Shown: positions 16,166-24,991, numbered from the stretch's first letter. The stretch is DNA of 64,000 bases from Ruegeria haliotis (GCF_013377785.1 NZ_JABXWT010000008.1:62001-126000), one strand, 5' to 3'. Notes: a model not told the origin generated them from the letters alone. A program made the numbers and translations.

Positions 16166-18283
16166 ATGCCGGATCACCACCTGCGGCCAATGTTTGAGCC
16201 GAATGCAATCGCAATCGTCGGTGCCTCTGCGCGGGAAGGATCCCTCGGCTACCGTGCCACATGTCAGGCCCTGATTGGCGGTTTCGAGGGAGGGATCTAT
16301 CCGATCAACCCGAGATATGAAGAGATCCAGGGCGCCAAATGTTATCCGTCTTACGATCAGCTTCCTGAGTCGGCTGAGTTGGCGGTTCTCGCCGTTGGGG
16401 ACAAGCACATTGAAGAGCAGTTGCGGTTCGCAATCAAGCATGGCGCAAGGGCGGCGGTGATCTTTACCAGCGGATATCTCGATGAAGATATTGAGCCGGT
16501 TCTGAAAGACAGACTTGAAAAAATGGCGGCAGATGCCGGGATATCCTTGTGCGGCGCCAATTGCATGGGGTTTGTGCAGCTTGAAACCGGTGTGCGGGGT
16601 ACCTGGTTTGATTATGAGGAGCTTCGTCCCGGCAATATCTCACTGATCAGCCACTCCGGTATCGTTTACCGGGCGCTGGCAGGTGCGGATCCGCGGCTTA
16701 AATTCAACATGGTGGTGTCTCCGGGACAGGAACTGGTGACCACTGCGGCAGACTATCTTGACTATGCTCTTAGTCTTGAGAGCACATGCGTGGTTGGCCT
16801 TCTGCTTGAAACAGTGCGTGATCCGGCAGGCTTCCGGCGGGCCCTGGCCAAGGCCAACGAGCGAAACATCCCGATTGTTGCTCTCAAGGTTGGGCAAACC
16901 GAACTGAGCACGCAGCTCGCTCAAAGCCACTCTGGCGCACTGGCGGGCAATGATGCCGCCTATAGCGCACTGTTTGAACATTATGGTGTGCAGAGAGTGC
17001 AGGACATTGACGAGCTGAGTGCAACCCTCGCCTTGATGGCGGAATATCCCAATCTGGGGGCTGGACAGCTCGCCTCGGCGCATGATTCCGGTGGTCTTCG
17101 CGGCATGGTAATCGACCTCGCGGATAAGGCTGGGGTGCAATTTTCACAAATCAGCAAAGACACAACCAAACGATTGGAGGAAGTGCTTGATTACGGGCTG
17201 CCGCCGGTTAATCCGGTTGATGCGTGGAACGGTCTTGATGGGTTTGAGGAGAGTTTCACGCAATCGCTGACAGCATTGGCAAACGATGCGGATACGGCTC
17301 TCAGCATCCTGTTCACGGATATCATCATCGAGGATGAAGTCTGGGATACGTTCATGCGGATTCCAAAGAGCGTGGTGGATGCAACAGGCAAACCGGTGGC
17401 TCTGGCGTTGAACTGGAGCCGTTCACCCAAGGCGGATTCCGCCTTGCCAGCACAGCTAAGCGGCATCCCTGTCATTGACGGTGCAGGCAACGCTATTCTG
17501 GCGGCAAAACATGCCCTGTCCTATCGTGATTTTCAGGCGCAGCCGCCTAAAATGTCCCGATTCAGGCCTGACGCCGGAGCGGTGTCGAAGTGGCGCCGGA
17601 TACTTGCGGAGGGAAATCCGCTGGATGAGGCGGCAAGTGGCGAGCTGATGGCTGATTTCGGCATTCCAGTGGCCCCGTATTCTGTCACCGAAACTTTAGA
17701 AGAAACACTGCAGGCGGCGGAGCGGCTGGGCTATCCGGTTGTGCTGAAAACCGCAGTCGAGGGCATTTTGCACAAGTCTGATGTTGGCGGGGTGCGACCT
17801 AACCTTGCGGATGAGGTCATGCTGAAGGCTGCGCATGCGGATATAACCAGCCGTCTGGGCAGCAGAACGCTGGTCTCGAAGATGGTCGAAGGCGATGTGG
17901 AACTCGCGCTGGGTGTTGTGGTTGATGAGCAGTTCGGACCACTGGTCATGGTGGGTGCTGGCGGGATTTTGATCGAGGTTCTGAAAGACCGGGAATTCCT
18001 GATGCCGCCAATTGATCAGGCCTCCGCTGCGGCGGCCCTTGGCCGTCTAAAAATTGCACCGATGCTGGACGGAGTACGCGGGGCGCCGCCGGTTGACCGG
18101 CAAAGGCTGTTTGCCGCGATCGAACGGCTCGGTGCGATGGCGGATGCGTTGGGCGATGTGCTGTCCGAAGTGGACCTGAACCCTTTTCTTGCCAGTTCGG
18201 ATGGCTGCGTCGCGGTTGATGCGCTGGTTGTGCCTAAGGCCGTACAGGCAAGTAATTCTGTCGAGGAGGCTGCTCATGTCTGA
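16166..18283 (+). CDS. NDP-forming acyl-CoA synthetase (acetate-CoA ligase, ADP-forming family)
   Basis: A 705-residue fused enzyme that makes an acyl-CoA from acid, CoA and ATP through a phosphohistidine intermediate. The order is CoA-binding Rossmann domain (about 1-130, VGASAREGSLGY), two succinyl-CoA-ligase-like domains (130-450) and an ATP-grasp domain (490-700, VVLKTAVEGILHKSDVGGV). The phospho-acceptor is His255 in SHSGALAG. The acyl pocket motif NPVD is followed by Ala-Trp (Trp354) where the family often has Leu-Thr. ATG at 16166 follows AGGGGAG; an in-frame ATG 60 bases upstream has no such site. The 3' end overlaps the crotonase gene by 8 bases. The DMSP lyase DddX belongs to this superfamily, so that activity is an alternative to simple ligation. 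Confidence 0.88.
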   Translation: MPDHHLRPMFEPNAIAIVGASAREGSLGYRATCQALIGGFEGGIYPINPRYEEIQGAKCYPSYDQLPESAELAVLAVGDKHIEEQLRFAIKHGARAAVIFTSGYLDEDIEPVLKDRLEKMAADAGISLCGANCMGFVQLETGVRGTWFDYEELRPGNISLISHSGIVYRALAGADPRLKFNMVVSPGQELVTTAADYLDYALSLESTCVVGLLLETVRDPAGFRRALAKANERNIPIVALKVGQTELSTQLAQSHSGALAGNDAAYSALFEHYGVQRVQDIDELSATLALMAEYPNLGAGQLASAHDSGGLRGMVIDLADKAGVQFSQISKDTTKRLEEVLDYGLPPVNPVDAWNGLDGFEESFTQSLTALANDADTALSILFTDIIIEDEVWDTFMRIPKSVVDATGKPVALALNWSRSPKADSALPAQLSGIPVIDGAGNAILAAKHALSYRDFQAQPPKMSRFRPDAGAVSKWRRILAEGNPLDEAASGELMADFGIPVAPYSVTETLEETLQAAERLGYPVVLKTAVEGILHKSDVGGVRPNLADEVMLKAAHADITSRLGSRTLVSKMVEGDVELALGVVVDEQFGPLVMVGAGGILIEVLKDREFLMPPIDQASAAAALGRLKIAPMLDGVRGAPPVDRQRLFAAIERLGAMADALGDVLSEVDLNPFLASSDGCVAVDALVVPKAVQASNSVEEAAHV

Positions 18284-19100
18284 GCCCTGCTTCGAGACGC
18301 TGGACATATCCGTGGAACGCGGCGTCTGTCTGATTACGCTGAGCCGACCGGAAAAGCTGAATGCAATGAACCACCAGATGATCAAGGATCTGCGGCAGGT
18401 TCAGCTTTGGGTGGAAGAGGCGCCTGAAGTGAAAGCTATTCTGCTGAGTGGGGCGGGGCGCTCGTTCTGCGTTGGGTTCGACCTGCAGGAGGCCGATGCT
18501 GCGACCGATATTCCCGGGGTTAAGGAGAACCGCAAAATCCTGGAGGAGGATTTTGCCATGCTTATGGGCTTTTGGAATTGCTCCAAACCCACCATTTCCG
18601 CAGTCTTTGGCCATTGCCTGGCCGGCGGTATGGAACTGGGCCTGTCCTGCGATCTGACGATCGCCGGTGAAAACACCCGGTTTGGCGAGCCTGAATTGCG
18701 GTTTGGCGTCGGTATCGGTTGCATGCTGATGCCGTGGTTGACGGGACCGAAACAGGCCAAGGAAATCTACTTTCTGGGTGACGATCGGATCTCGGCTGCG
18801 GATGCCCTGTCTATGGGGCTTATCAACCGTGTGGTTCCGGATGGTCAGGTCCTGGATTCAGCGATGGCGATGGCGCAAAAGCTAGCCGTCATTGATGAAG
18901 ATGCGATGCGCATGACAAAAATGGCGATGAACCGCAGCTACGAGATTATGGGCATGCGCGACGCTATGCAGGTTGCCTTGGACATTGATGTGGAGATCGC
19001 ATCTCTGGATACGCCGGACCGGCGTAAGTTCCGTGAAATTTCCGTCCAGGAAGGGCTTAAGGCTGCTCTGGCATGGAGAAATTCGCGCTTTGATCAATGA
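18276..19100 (+). CDS. Enoyl-CoA hydratase/isomerase (crotonase) family protein
   Basis: A 274-residue crotonase-fold enzyme. The oxyanion-hole stretches are AGRSFCVGFDL (60-70) and CLAGGMELG. Both catalytic glutamates of true hydratases are present: Glu120 (GGMEL) and Glu140 (GEPEL). It could hydrate a short enoyl-CoA such as acryloyl-CoA, or run an elimination in reverse. GAGGAGG precedes the ATG and it overlaps the synthetase stop by 8 bases. The AcuI-like gene starts 81 bases downstream, so synthetase, crotonase and reductase look like one pathway. Confidence 0.9.
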   Translation: MSEPCFETLDISVERGVCLITLSRPEKLNAMNHQMIKDLRQVQLWVEEAPEVKAILLSGAGRSFCVGFDLQEADAATDIPGVKENRKILEEDFAMLMGFWNCSKPTISAVFGHCLAGGMELGLSCDLTIAGENTRFGEPELRFGVGIGCMLMPWLTGPKQAKEIYFLGDDRISAADALSMGLINRVVPDGQVLDSAMAMAQKLAVIDEDAMRMTKMAMNRSYEIMGMRDAMQVALDIDVEIASLDTPDRRKFREISVQEGLKAALAWRNSRFDQ

Positions 19101-19181
19101 GAGCGGCGCGGCGGGCATACTATCAGGTGTGCCCGTCAAAGTCCGCGACCGAAAAATCCAATTCTCCTGGGAGGGGCAACT

Positions 19182-20171
19182 GTGTTCAATGCACTGATCG
19201 TTGAAAAAGATGACGAAGGTAAAACTCACGCGAAGCTGCAAAAAGTTTCTGAGGATGCCTTGCCGGACGGCAATGTACTCGTCAACGTCGAGTATTCGAC
19301 GCTGAACTATAAAGATGGGCTGTGCCTTGGCCCCGGCGGCGGGTTGGTTCGCAATTATCCGCATGTGCCTGGCATTGATTTGGCCGGAACGGTCGAGACC
19401 TCGGAAGATACCCGATATGCGCCGGGAGATAAAGTTGTGCTGACCGGATGGCGGGTCGGTGAAGCGCATTGGGGCGGTTATTCCCAAAAAGCGCGCGTGA
19501 ACGGAGACTGGTTGGTCCCGCTTCAGGAAGGCATGTCCAATCGCCAGGCGATGGCAGTTGGTACGGCAGGGTTCACGGCAATGCTTGCCGTTCTCGCGCT
19601 GGAGGATCACGGCCTGAAACCAGGGGATGGCCCGGTGCTGGTAACCGGAGCTGCGGGTGGCGTGGGATCAGTTGCCACCGCGATCCTTGCCAAGCGGGGA
19701 TATGAGGTTGCTGGCGTGACGGGGCGTCCCGAGACTGCAGGATACCTGCAATCCCTTGGGGCGCAGACAATTGTGCCGCGCGAGGAGCTTGCTGAGACTG
19801 TCAAGCGGCCGCTGGAGAAGGAAACCTGGGCGGGCTGTATTGATGCGGTTGGCGGAGACATGCTCGCCCGCGTCCTGGGTCAGATGAAATACGGTGGTTC
19901 TGTTGCTGCCGTCGGTCTTGCGGGGGGTGCACAGCTGCCGGCTACGGTCATTCCCTTCCTGCTGCGTGGCGTGAATCTGCTGGGTATCGACAGCGTTATG
20001 CAGCCTTACGGTAATCGCCTCCGGGCCTGGGAGCGTCTGCAAAGGGACCTTCCGTTAGAGAAGTTGGAGGCCATGATTCAGCCGGCAACTTTGTCGGATT
20101 TGCCGCTGCTTGGCTCCAACATCCTGAAGGGACATGTCAAAGGGCGGGTTGTTGTCGATGTGAACGCTTGA
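19182..20171 (+). CDS. acuI: Acryloyl-CoA reductase-like MDR oxidoreductase (AcuI/YhdH family)
   Basis: A 329-residue zinc-free medium-chain dehydrogenase/reductase. It matches the AcuI/YhdH pattern: STLNYKDGL near the N-terminus, PGIDLAGTV, and the NADPH loop GAAGGVGS at 156-163. AcuI enzymes reduce acryloyl-CoA to propionyl-CoA and protect cells from acrylate during DMSP breakdown. GTG start with GGGAGGGG upstream. It follows the crotonase gene on the same strand. The neighbours argue for an acryloyl-CoA intermediate, although a crotonyl-CoA-type substrate is possible. Confidence 0.85.
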   Translation: MFNALIVEKDDEGKTHAKLQKVSEDALPDGNVLVNVEYSTLNYKDGLCLGPGGGLVRNYPHVPGIDLAGTVETSEDTRYAPGDKVVLTGWRVGEAHWGGYSQKARVNGDWLVPLQEGMSNRQAMAVGTAGFTAMLAVLALEDHGLKPGDGPVLVTGAAGGVGSVATAILAKRGYEVAGVTGRPETAGYLQSLGAQTIVPREELAETVKRPLEKETWAGCIDAVGGDMLARVLGQMKYGGSVAAVGLAGGAQLPATVIPFLLRGVNLLGIDSVMQPYGNRLRAWERLQRDLPLEKLEAMIQPATLSDLPLLGSNILKGHVKGRVVVDVNA

Positions 20172-20254
20172 TTGGCAGTTTGCTCAGATGCTGAGATAGG
20201 TGGCATAGAGCTTCACGCGAGACCTGCTAGTCGCATTTGGGTGTATCTTGCGAG

Positions 20255-21166
20255 CTATGTACGCGTTGGGCCGCTTTTGCCGTGCGGCTCAATGCGCTTT
20301 TGTTTTGAGCGCTCTTCGAACAGGAAATCTCTGAAGGCCCTGACATCTTTCTTTTTCAGGGAGCTCTTGAGGCAGACGACATAGAAACCCAATCGAGGAT
20401 CGAGGCTGCCTTCAAACGGTGCCACAAGCTGCCCCTTTTCAAGTTCTGACAGCAGCAGGGACCGGTGGCCCATGATGACCCCGGCACCGCTGATCGCCGC
20501 TTCGACCAGTGCGTGTTCGCTGTCAAGGCAAGGGCCATGCTCCTGTTCCGCATTCAATTGGATGCCTTGGCAGGAAAACCAGTCCGTCCACTCTTGATAG
20601 TCCAGGTAGTGAAGCAGGGTCGCGTGCTCCAGGTCCTTGATGGATTGGATTGGCAGAACAGGGCTGAAGAAGGGGATCAGATCGGCGGACATGAGGCGTT
20701 TGCATTCCACATCCGGCCAGTCCCCGAGGCCGCGCCGGACGGAAATGTCCACGTTCAGGGTGTCCAAATTTGCCGGGCGGACAGTGTGCTGGATGTTCAG
20801 ATCAACTTCCGGGTGTTGCAGCATGAAGTTTCCGAGCCGTGAAGACAGCCAGCGGGCGCCGAATGTCGGTGTTACACTGACAGAAACGGATCTTCTGGAG
20901 GCTCGGGCAGAAAACTTCTCAGCTGCGTTGCGGATCCGGTCAAATGCGGGCCGAATGTCCGCCAGAAGTTCATAACCTTCCTTTGTCAGCGCTATGCCGC
21001 GTCCTTCCCGGGTAAACAGTTTTACATCAAACCATTGCTCCAGCTGTTTGATCTGATGACTGATGGCCGTCTGAGTGACTGACAGCTCTTCCCCCGCATT
21101 GCTGAAGCTGAGCAATCTTGCCGCAGATTCAAAGGCGCGAAGGGAGTTTAGAGGGGGGAGCTGCAT
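20255..21166 (-). CDS. LysR-type regulator (GcvA-like) of the acyl-CoA cluster
   Basis: A 303-residue GcvA-type LysR protein (start PPLNSLRAFESAARLLSFSNAGEEL, HTH SVTQTAISHQIKQLE). It faces the acuI gene end-to-end and is divergent from the FrhB-like gene. Two ATGAG-N5-CTCAT dyads lie in the divergent gap (21184-21198 and 21281-21295), the first 18 bases before its own start codon. Related half-sites lie before the synthetase and ureohydrolase genes. It is therefore the best candidate controller of the whole 14.0-22.6 kb set (inference). Confidence 0.9.
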   Translation of the reverse strand: MQLPPLNSLRAFESAARLLSFSNAGEELSVTQTAISHQIKQLEQWFDVKLFTREGRGIALTKEGYELLADIRPAFDRIRNAAEKFSARASRRSVSVSVTPTFGARWLSSRLGNFMLQHPEVDLNIQHTVRPANLDTLNVDISVRRGLGDWPDVECKRLMSADLIPFFSPVLPIQSIKDLEHATLLHYLDYQEWTDWFSCQGIQLNAEQEHGPCLDSEHALVEAAISGAGVIMGHRSLLLSELEKGQLVAPFEGSLDPRLGFYVVCLKSSLKKKDVRAFRDFLFEERSKQKRIEPHGKSGPTRT

Positions 21167-21183
21167 TTCATTTACGTCTTATC

Positions 21184-21198
21184 ATGAGAATAGCTCAT
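21184..21198. promoter_or_regulatory. LysR operator candidate ATGAG-N5-CTCAT (copy 1)
   Basis: A perfect 5+5 dyad with a 5-base spacer, placed just upstream of the LysR start as expected for autoregulation. The same 15-base architecture recurs 97 bases away at 21281. Confidence 0.6.
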
Positions 21199-21280
21199 AC
21201 CTACCAAGCCAAATCTCAATTGTAAACTTTCTGGTGTTCCTTAAATTGAAGGGGAAGTCGTAAGCTTGTGTTGAGGCAAA

Positions 21281-21295
21281 ATGAGACATTCTCAT
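21281..21295. promoter_or_regulatory. LysR operator candidate ATGAG-N5-CTCAT (copy 2)
   Basis: A second perfect copy (spacer ACATT) in the same gap, 30 bases before the FrhB-like start. Position relative to that gene would suit promoter-proximal activation or repression. Confidence 0.6.
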
Positions 21296-21325
21296 GCGTT
21301 CAACCTGAAGATTCTCGAGGGTCAC

Positions 21326-22585
21326 ATGGCAACAGATGCAATTTCACCCAGCATTGAGACCATTGTCAAAAAGGGTCTGTGCACTGGCTGCGGTCTTTGC
21401 GCAAGTATTGCAGAGAACGCTTTGGAGATGAAAATCACCTCCGCCGGGCGGATCCGGCCAGTGGTAAAAGAGAAAGTTTCAGATGAGCAACTAAAGGCAA
21501 TTCATGCGGTTTGCCCTGGTTTGCATGTCACTGCGCCTGATCCAAAAGTTGCTGGTCCTAACGGCAAAAACCACCCGGTCTGGGGACCCATCCGAGACAT
21601 GAAGCGTGGCTGGTCATCTGATCCAGCGGTCCGTTTTCGCGCGGCAGCAGGAGGGACATTGACGCAGTTTGGCATTCACCTCCTTGAGACCGGAAAAGTC
21701 GATGCCATCGTTCACGTGCGTACGTCGAAAGGTAATCCGATGTTGAGCGATGCACATGTCAGCACCACGCGCGAAGAAGTCATCGAAGGGTCCCAGTCGC
21801 GCTATGGTCCAGCCGCACCTCTGGTAAATGTCCATAAACTGCTGGACGAGGGAAAGCGGTTCGCCGTTATTGCCAAGCCTTGCGACATAGCTGCCATTCG
21901 CAATCTCCAAAAATCCGACCCGCGCGCGAAAGAGCAAATCCCTTATTGTCTGACACTGTTCTGCGGTGGTTATGCAAGTGCGCTAACCCCTCCGAAAATC
22001 GCCCGGTATCATGGTGTCGAACCTGAAAATGTCGCGGTCTTCCGGTTCCGCGGCAACGGATGGCCCGGGCCACTGCGGGTGGAGAGCAAGCAGGGCGAGA
22101 TCTTTGATCTCGGCTACGAAGACTCCTTCGACAAAGAAGATCTGCCATGGACGTACGACGTTCAGTTCCGGTGCAAGATCTGCGCCGACGCGATCGGAGA
22201 ACAAGCTGATATTTCCAGTCCGGACGCATGGGTTCTGAAAGATGGGGTGCCAATATACGATGAAGCCCCAGGGGTAAATCTTCTGATTGCGCGGACTGAG
22301 ACCGGAGAAAAGCTCCTCAATGAAGTTATCGCATCCGGTGAGATGGAAACGGCTCCTTTCGATATGCAGGAAATGGATGCCATGCACGCGAGTCACCTGC
22401 CAAGGAAACTGCAGTTTCCTGGACGGCATCTGGGTGTGTGGCTCGCTGGTCAGCCAATCACAAGCTTCCGTGGTTTTAGGTGGTGGAAAGCTCTGTTGAG
22501 AGGTGGTCTGTTAGAAAATTTCAAAAGTATGTATGGAACCTGGAAGCGTGTCCGCCGCGGAGACAACCTTGAACCGCTGGACTAA
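21326..22585 (+). CDS. Coenzyme F420 hydrogenase/dehydrogenase beta-subunit-like iron-sulfur flavoprotein
   Basis: A 419-residue FrhB/FdhB-family protein. The N-terminus has a cluster-binding set Cys19, Cys22, Cys25 (CTGCGLC) plus Cys63. The C-terminal domain has KPCDIAAI, a CGGY motif and the diagnostic FRCKICADAIGEQADIS. Members oxidise or reduce flavin-coupled substrates with F420, ferredoxin or another low-potential partner. ATG at 21326 follows GAGGG; an ATG 45 bases upstream coincides with the operator dyad and is less likely. No F420 biosynthesis gene is in the window, so the electron partner is unknown. Its control region suggests it belongs with the acyl-CoA cluster. Confidence 0.82.
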   Translation: MATDAISPSIETIVKKGLCTGCGLCASIAENALEMKITSAGRIRPVVKEKVSDEQLKAIHAVCPGLHVTAPDPKVAGPNGKNHPVWGPIRDMKRGWSSDPAVRFRAAAGGTLTQFGIHLLETGKVDAIVHVRTSKGNPMLSDAHVSTTREEVIEGSQSRYGPAAPLVNVHKLLDEGKRFAVIAKPCDIAAIRNLQKSDPRAKEQIPYCLTLFCGGYASALTPPKIARYHGVEPENVAVFRFRGNGWPGPLRVESKQGEIFDLGYEDSFDKEDLPWTYDVQFRCKICADAIGEQADISSPDAWVLKDGVPIYDEAPGVNLLIARTETGEKLLNEVIASGEMETAPFDMQEMDAMHASHLPRKLQFPGRHLGVWLAGQPITSFRGFRWWKALLRGGLLENFKSMYGTWKRVRRGDNLEPLD

Positions 22586-22778
22586 TCCCTCAAGAACAAT
22601 CTTTATTGAGTATAACCTGGTGTGCGAGATCTCCCCGCGCGCACTGCTCAATGGCTGCATTCGCTCTTCAGAACGTGGACATTGGGTCTTTTCTCTAGGG
22701 CATGACGGCACTTTCTTAAGTTGGTTGGTGTGGAACACAAGCGTGACGAATCCGGTCTAAGTCGATTGATGGTGGAGT

Positions 22779-23048
22779 CTATGAGCTTAATGGGCTCCAC
22801 TGACTGCTTTTTGATGCCCGGGTTTCGGCGGAAATCCCGTGGAGCTCAGTATTAAATGCCTCAAACGGTCCCTCGGGGTCGATCAGGACAGAGTAGGTTT
22901 GCAAAGTACCCGCGTCACTGACAAAACAAAGCCCGATCTGGCAGATGCTACCGATAGATTTGCCCGCTGTTTCAACGTCCAACGCAATAAACCGAAAAAG
23001 CCCGGTTGGCGGCGTTTTAAGATGCTCAAATTTGTTCAACATATCCAC
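22779..23048 (-). pseudogene. Truncated 3'-5' exonuclease (DnaQ-like) fragment
   Basis: A short reading frame encodes FRFIALDVETAG (DEDD exonuclease motif I) and continues in register to FNTELHGISAET, a typical DnaQ-like stretch of about 60 residues. After that the similarity stops abruptly and the remaining motifs II and III are absent. It is a 5' remnant of an exonuclease gene left in a gene-poor stretch. Confidence 0.7.
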
Positions 23049-23180
23049 CTTTTGGGTGCCCTACATCTGACGGAATTCCTCAAACCTCGCGGCCAGGTCA
23101 ACAATTGAGCACCCTACTGTTCGCGGGTCAAATGGGTCTAGGCAAGTCATTATCCCTCTCAAGGAATACAGCCTGCCAAA

Positions 23181-23288
23181 ATGACGCTTCTGCTACTGCT
23201 TTGGCATACCAAGATGGATAGCACAGTGAGATATCTGGGAGTCGAATTGGAAGATGCGCTCGCGATTTCGGAGGTCCTTGAAACCTAA
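23181..23288 (+). pseudogene. C-terminal remnant of a tyrosine recombinase/integrase
   Basis: Thirty-five codons ending in TAA encode WHTKMDSTVRYLGVELEDAL followed by an acidic tail. This closely resembles the C-terminus of alphaproteobacterial phage-type integrases of the VRYLGVDVEDALxLAE form. No catalytic Arg-His-Arg-Tyr part is visible upstream. It is a relic of a mobile element, consistent with the neighbouring exonuclease fragment. Confidence 0.65.
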
Positions 23289-23728
23289 GTCTTCGGGCCG
23301 CTCGACATGGACAGCCCCTATGCGGTCAACAGACGCTGTGCCGTCACTTTGTTGCTCGTGCAAACTTTCCCGTCGAATGTCAACTTCACCGCTGACGCCA
23401 GACTCGTCCGGGTATCGCCTCGTTGCCCGATACCTTTCTTTTGCGACGGTTTTGTTGCTCGATAGAGAGCAGCTTTCTTTCAAGATCGTTCATCTGAGAC
23501 AATACAATCTCGCCCGCCTACATCAGGCGATTAACATGCACCCACCGGTCCATTAACTCACATCAAATATGACCCGAAATATAGGCCCCGGACACGTTCA
23601 AATCCAAACGTGAGCACCGAGCGCCGGTTACCGTGGCAACACCCCCAAGACAGATATGTGTTGATGTGGTAATGCTTTAGCATTGTCTAAGTATCTTCGG
23701 AATTAAACCGATTGGTCGGGAAACCACT
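23289..23728. other. Gene-poor stretch before the cytochrome gene
   Basis: In these 440 bases, and in 22586-22778 and 23049-23180, no intact gene was recognised in any frame. A small dyad (AATGC-TTTA-GCATT, 23671-23684) lies 45 bases before the cytochrome start and could be part of its control region. The rest looks like decayed mobile-element DNA. Confidence 0.5.
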
Positions 23729-24991
23729 ATGGCGCGCCTCTTCAAAGTGATGATCCAAGCTGCCGTCTGCGCAGTTATACTGATCATTTTTTTCTTCTGG
23801 CTGTGGGCCGTACCCAGTGTTGAGCATCGCCCGATCTCGACCGATGCCGAAACCATCGCTCGGGGAAAATATCTGACCGCGGCCGGGGACTGCACGTCTT
23901 GCCACACGACCAAGGACGGAGCCGCGTTTGCGGGCGGGCTCAAGCTTGATACCCCGTTTGGTGGAATATATGCGGCGAATATCACCCCTTCTGAAAAGGG
24001 TATCAAAAGCATGACCTCGGCTGAGTTCTACCAAGTTCTCGCTTATGGCTCTTATGAAACTTTTCGGCCCCTCTATCCTGCAATGCCGTATCCGTCATAC
24101 CACTTGGTAACACGCTCAGATTCCGATGCGATATTCGCGTTTCTGATGACCCTGACGCCAGTCGACAAAAGCGTTCCAAGAAACGAATTGAGTTTTCCCT
24201 TCAATATTCGACAGCTCGTGCTTTTCTGGAATGTACTCTTTGCGGAGCGAGGGCCATACGAGCCAAATATGTCCCGAGATGTGGTTTGGAACCGCGGTGC
24301 CTATCTGGTCGAAGGACTGGGCCATTGCGGTGCCTGTCACACGCCACATAACATCTTTGGCGCCGCTGAGCATGACCGGGCGCTGGCCGGGGCACCGCTT
24401 GCAGACTATGAAGCGCCCGATATTCGGTCCCACGCACTGAAACAACGCGGATGGAATGCTGAATATCTGACCGAATTCTTCAAAACTGGCACGGGTCCTA
24501 AAGGTACCGCATTCAAGGAAATGTACCTGGTGGTGAAGAATTCGTTGTCGCAGTTGACCGATGAAGACCGGCTCGCCATTGCCACCTATCTTCTGGATCT
24601 GCCATCAACGCCAGGGGCAGATGGCAACGTCACTCTGGTCGCCGCAGAAGGCGATACGGCAGACCCGTATCCAGAGGGACGGACACTGTTTTTGAACAAT
24701 TGTTCGATGTGCCACGGCCCGCGCGGCAAGGGAGTGAAAGATGGCGCGCCACCTCTGGCAGGGAATTCCACGCTCGCACAGGTCGGCGGCCGCAATATGC
24801 TCTATGCAATCGTTAACGGATTTCCTGACCCCAGATCCGTCCCCAATTCCAGTCCGATGCCAGCCTTCAAGGACCGTCTGACCTCGACGCAGATCGCGCA
24901 ATTAGCCAATTACCTACGTCACACCTTCGCGGCTGAAACACCCAACCTGCCAAAGTTTACCGAGGCCGATATCGAGGCAATACTGAAATAG
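23729..24991 (+). CDS. Membrane-anchored triheme cytochrome c (dehydrogenase cytochrome subunit type)
   Basis: A 420-residue c-type cytochrome with an N-terminal membrane helix (about 8-28) and three CxxCH sites: CTSCH at 55-59, CGACH near 200 and CSMCH near 325. This layout matches the cytochrome subunits of alcohol, gluconate or aldehyde dehydrogenases, which pass electrons from a periplasmic dehydrogenase to ubiquinone or an oxidase. Here it directly precedes a molybdenum sulfite-dehydrogenase-like gene on the same strand, so it may be the electron outlet of that enzyme (inference). Confidence 0.9.
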   Translation: MARLFKVMIQAAVCAVILIIFFFWLWAVPSVEHRPISTDAETIARGKYLTAAGDCTSCHTTKDGAAFAGGLKLDTPFGGIYAANITPSEKGIKSMTSAEFYQVLAYGSYETFRPLYPAMPYPSYHLVTRSDSDAIFAFLMTLTPVDKSVPRNELSFPFNIRQLVLFWNVLFAERGPYEPNMSRDVVWNRGAYLVEGLGHCGACHTPHNIFGAAEHDRALAGAPLADYEAPDIRSHALKQRGWNAEYLTEFFKTGTGPKGTAFKEMYLVVKNSLSQLTDEDRLAIATYLLDLPSTPGADGNVTLVAAEGDTADPYPEGRTLFLNNCSMCHGPRGKGVKDGAPPLAGNSTLAQVGGRNMLYAIVNGFPDPRSVPNSSPMPAFKDRLTSTQIAQLANYLRHTFAAETPNLPKFTEADIEAILK

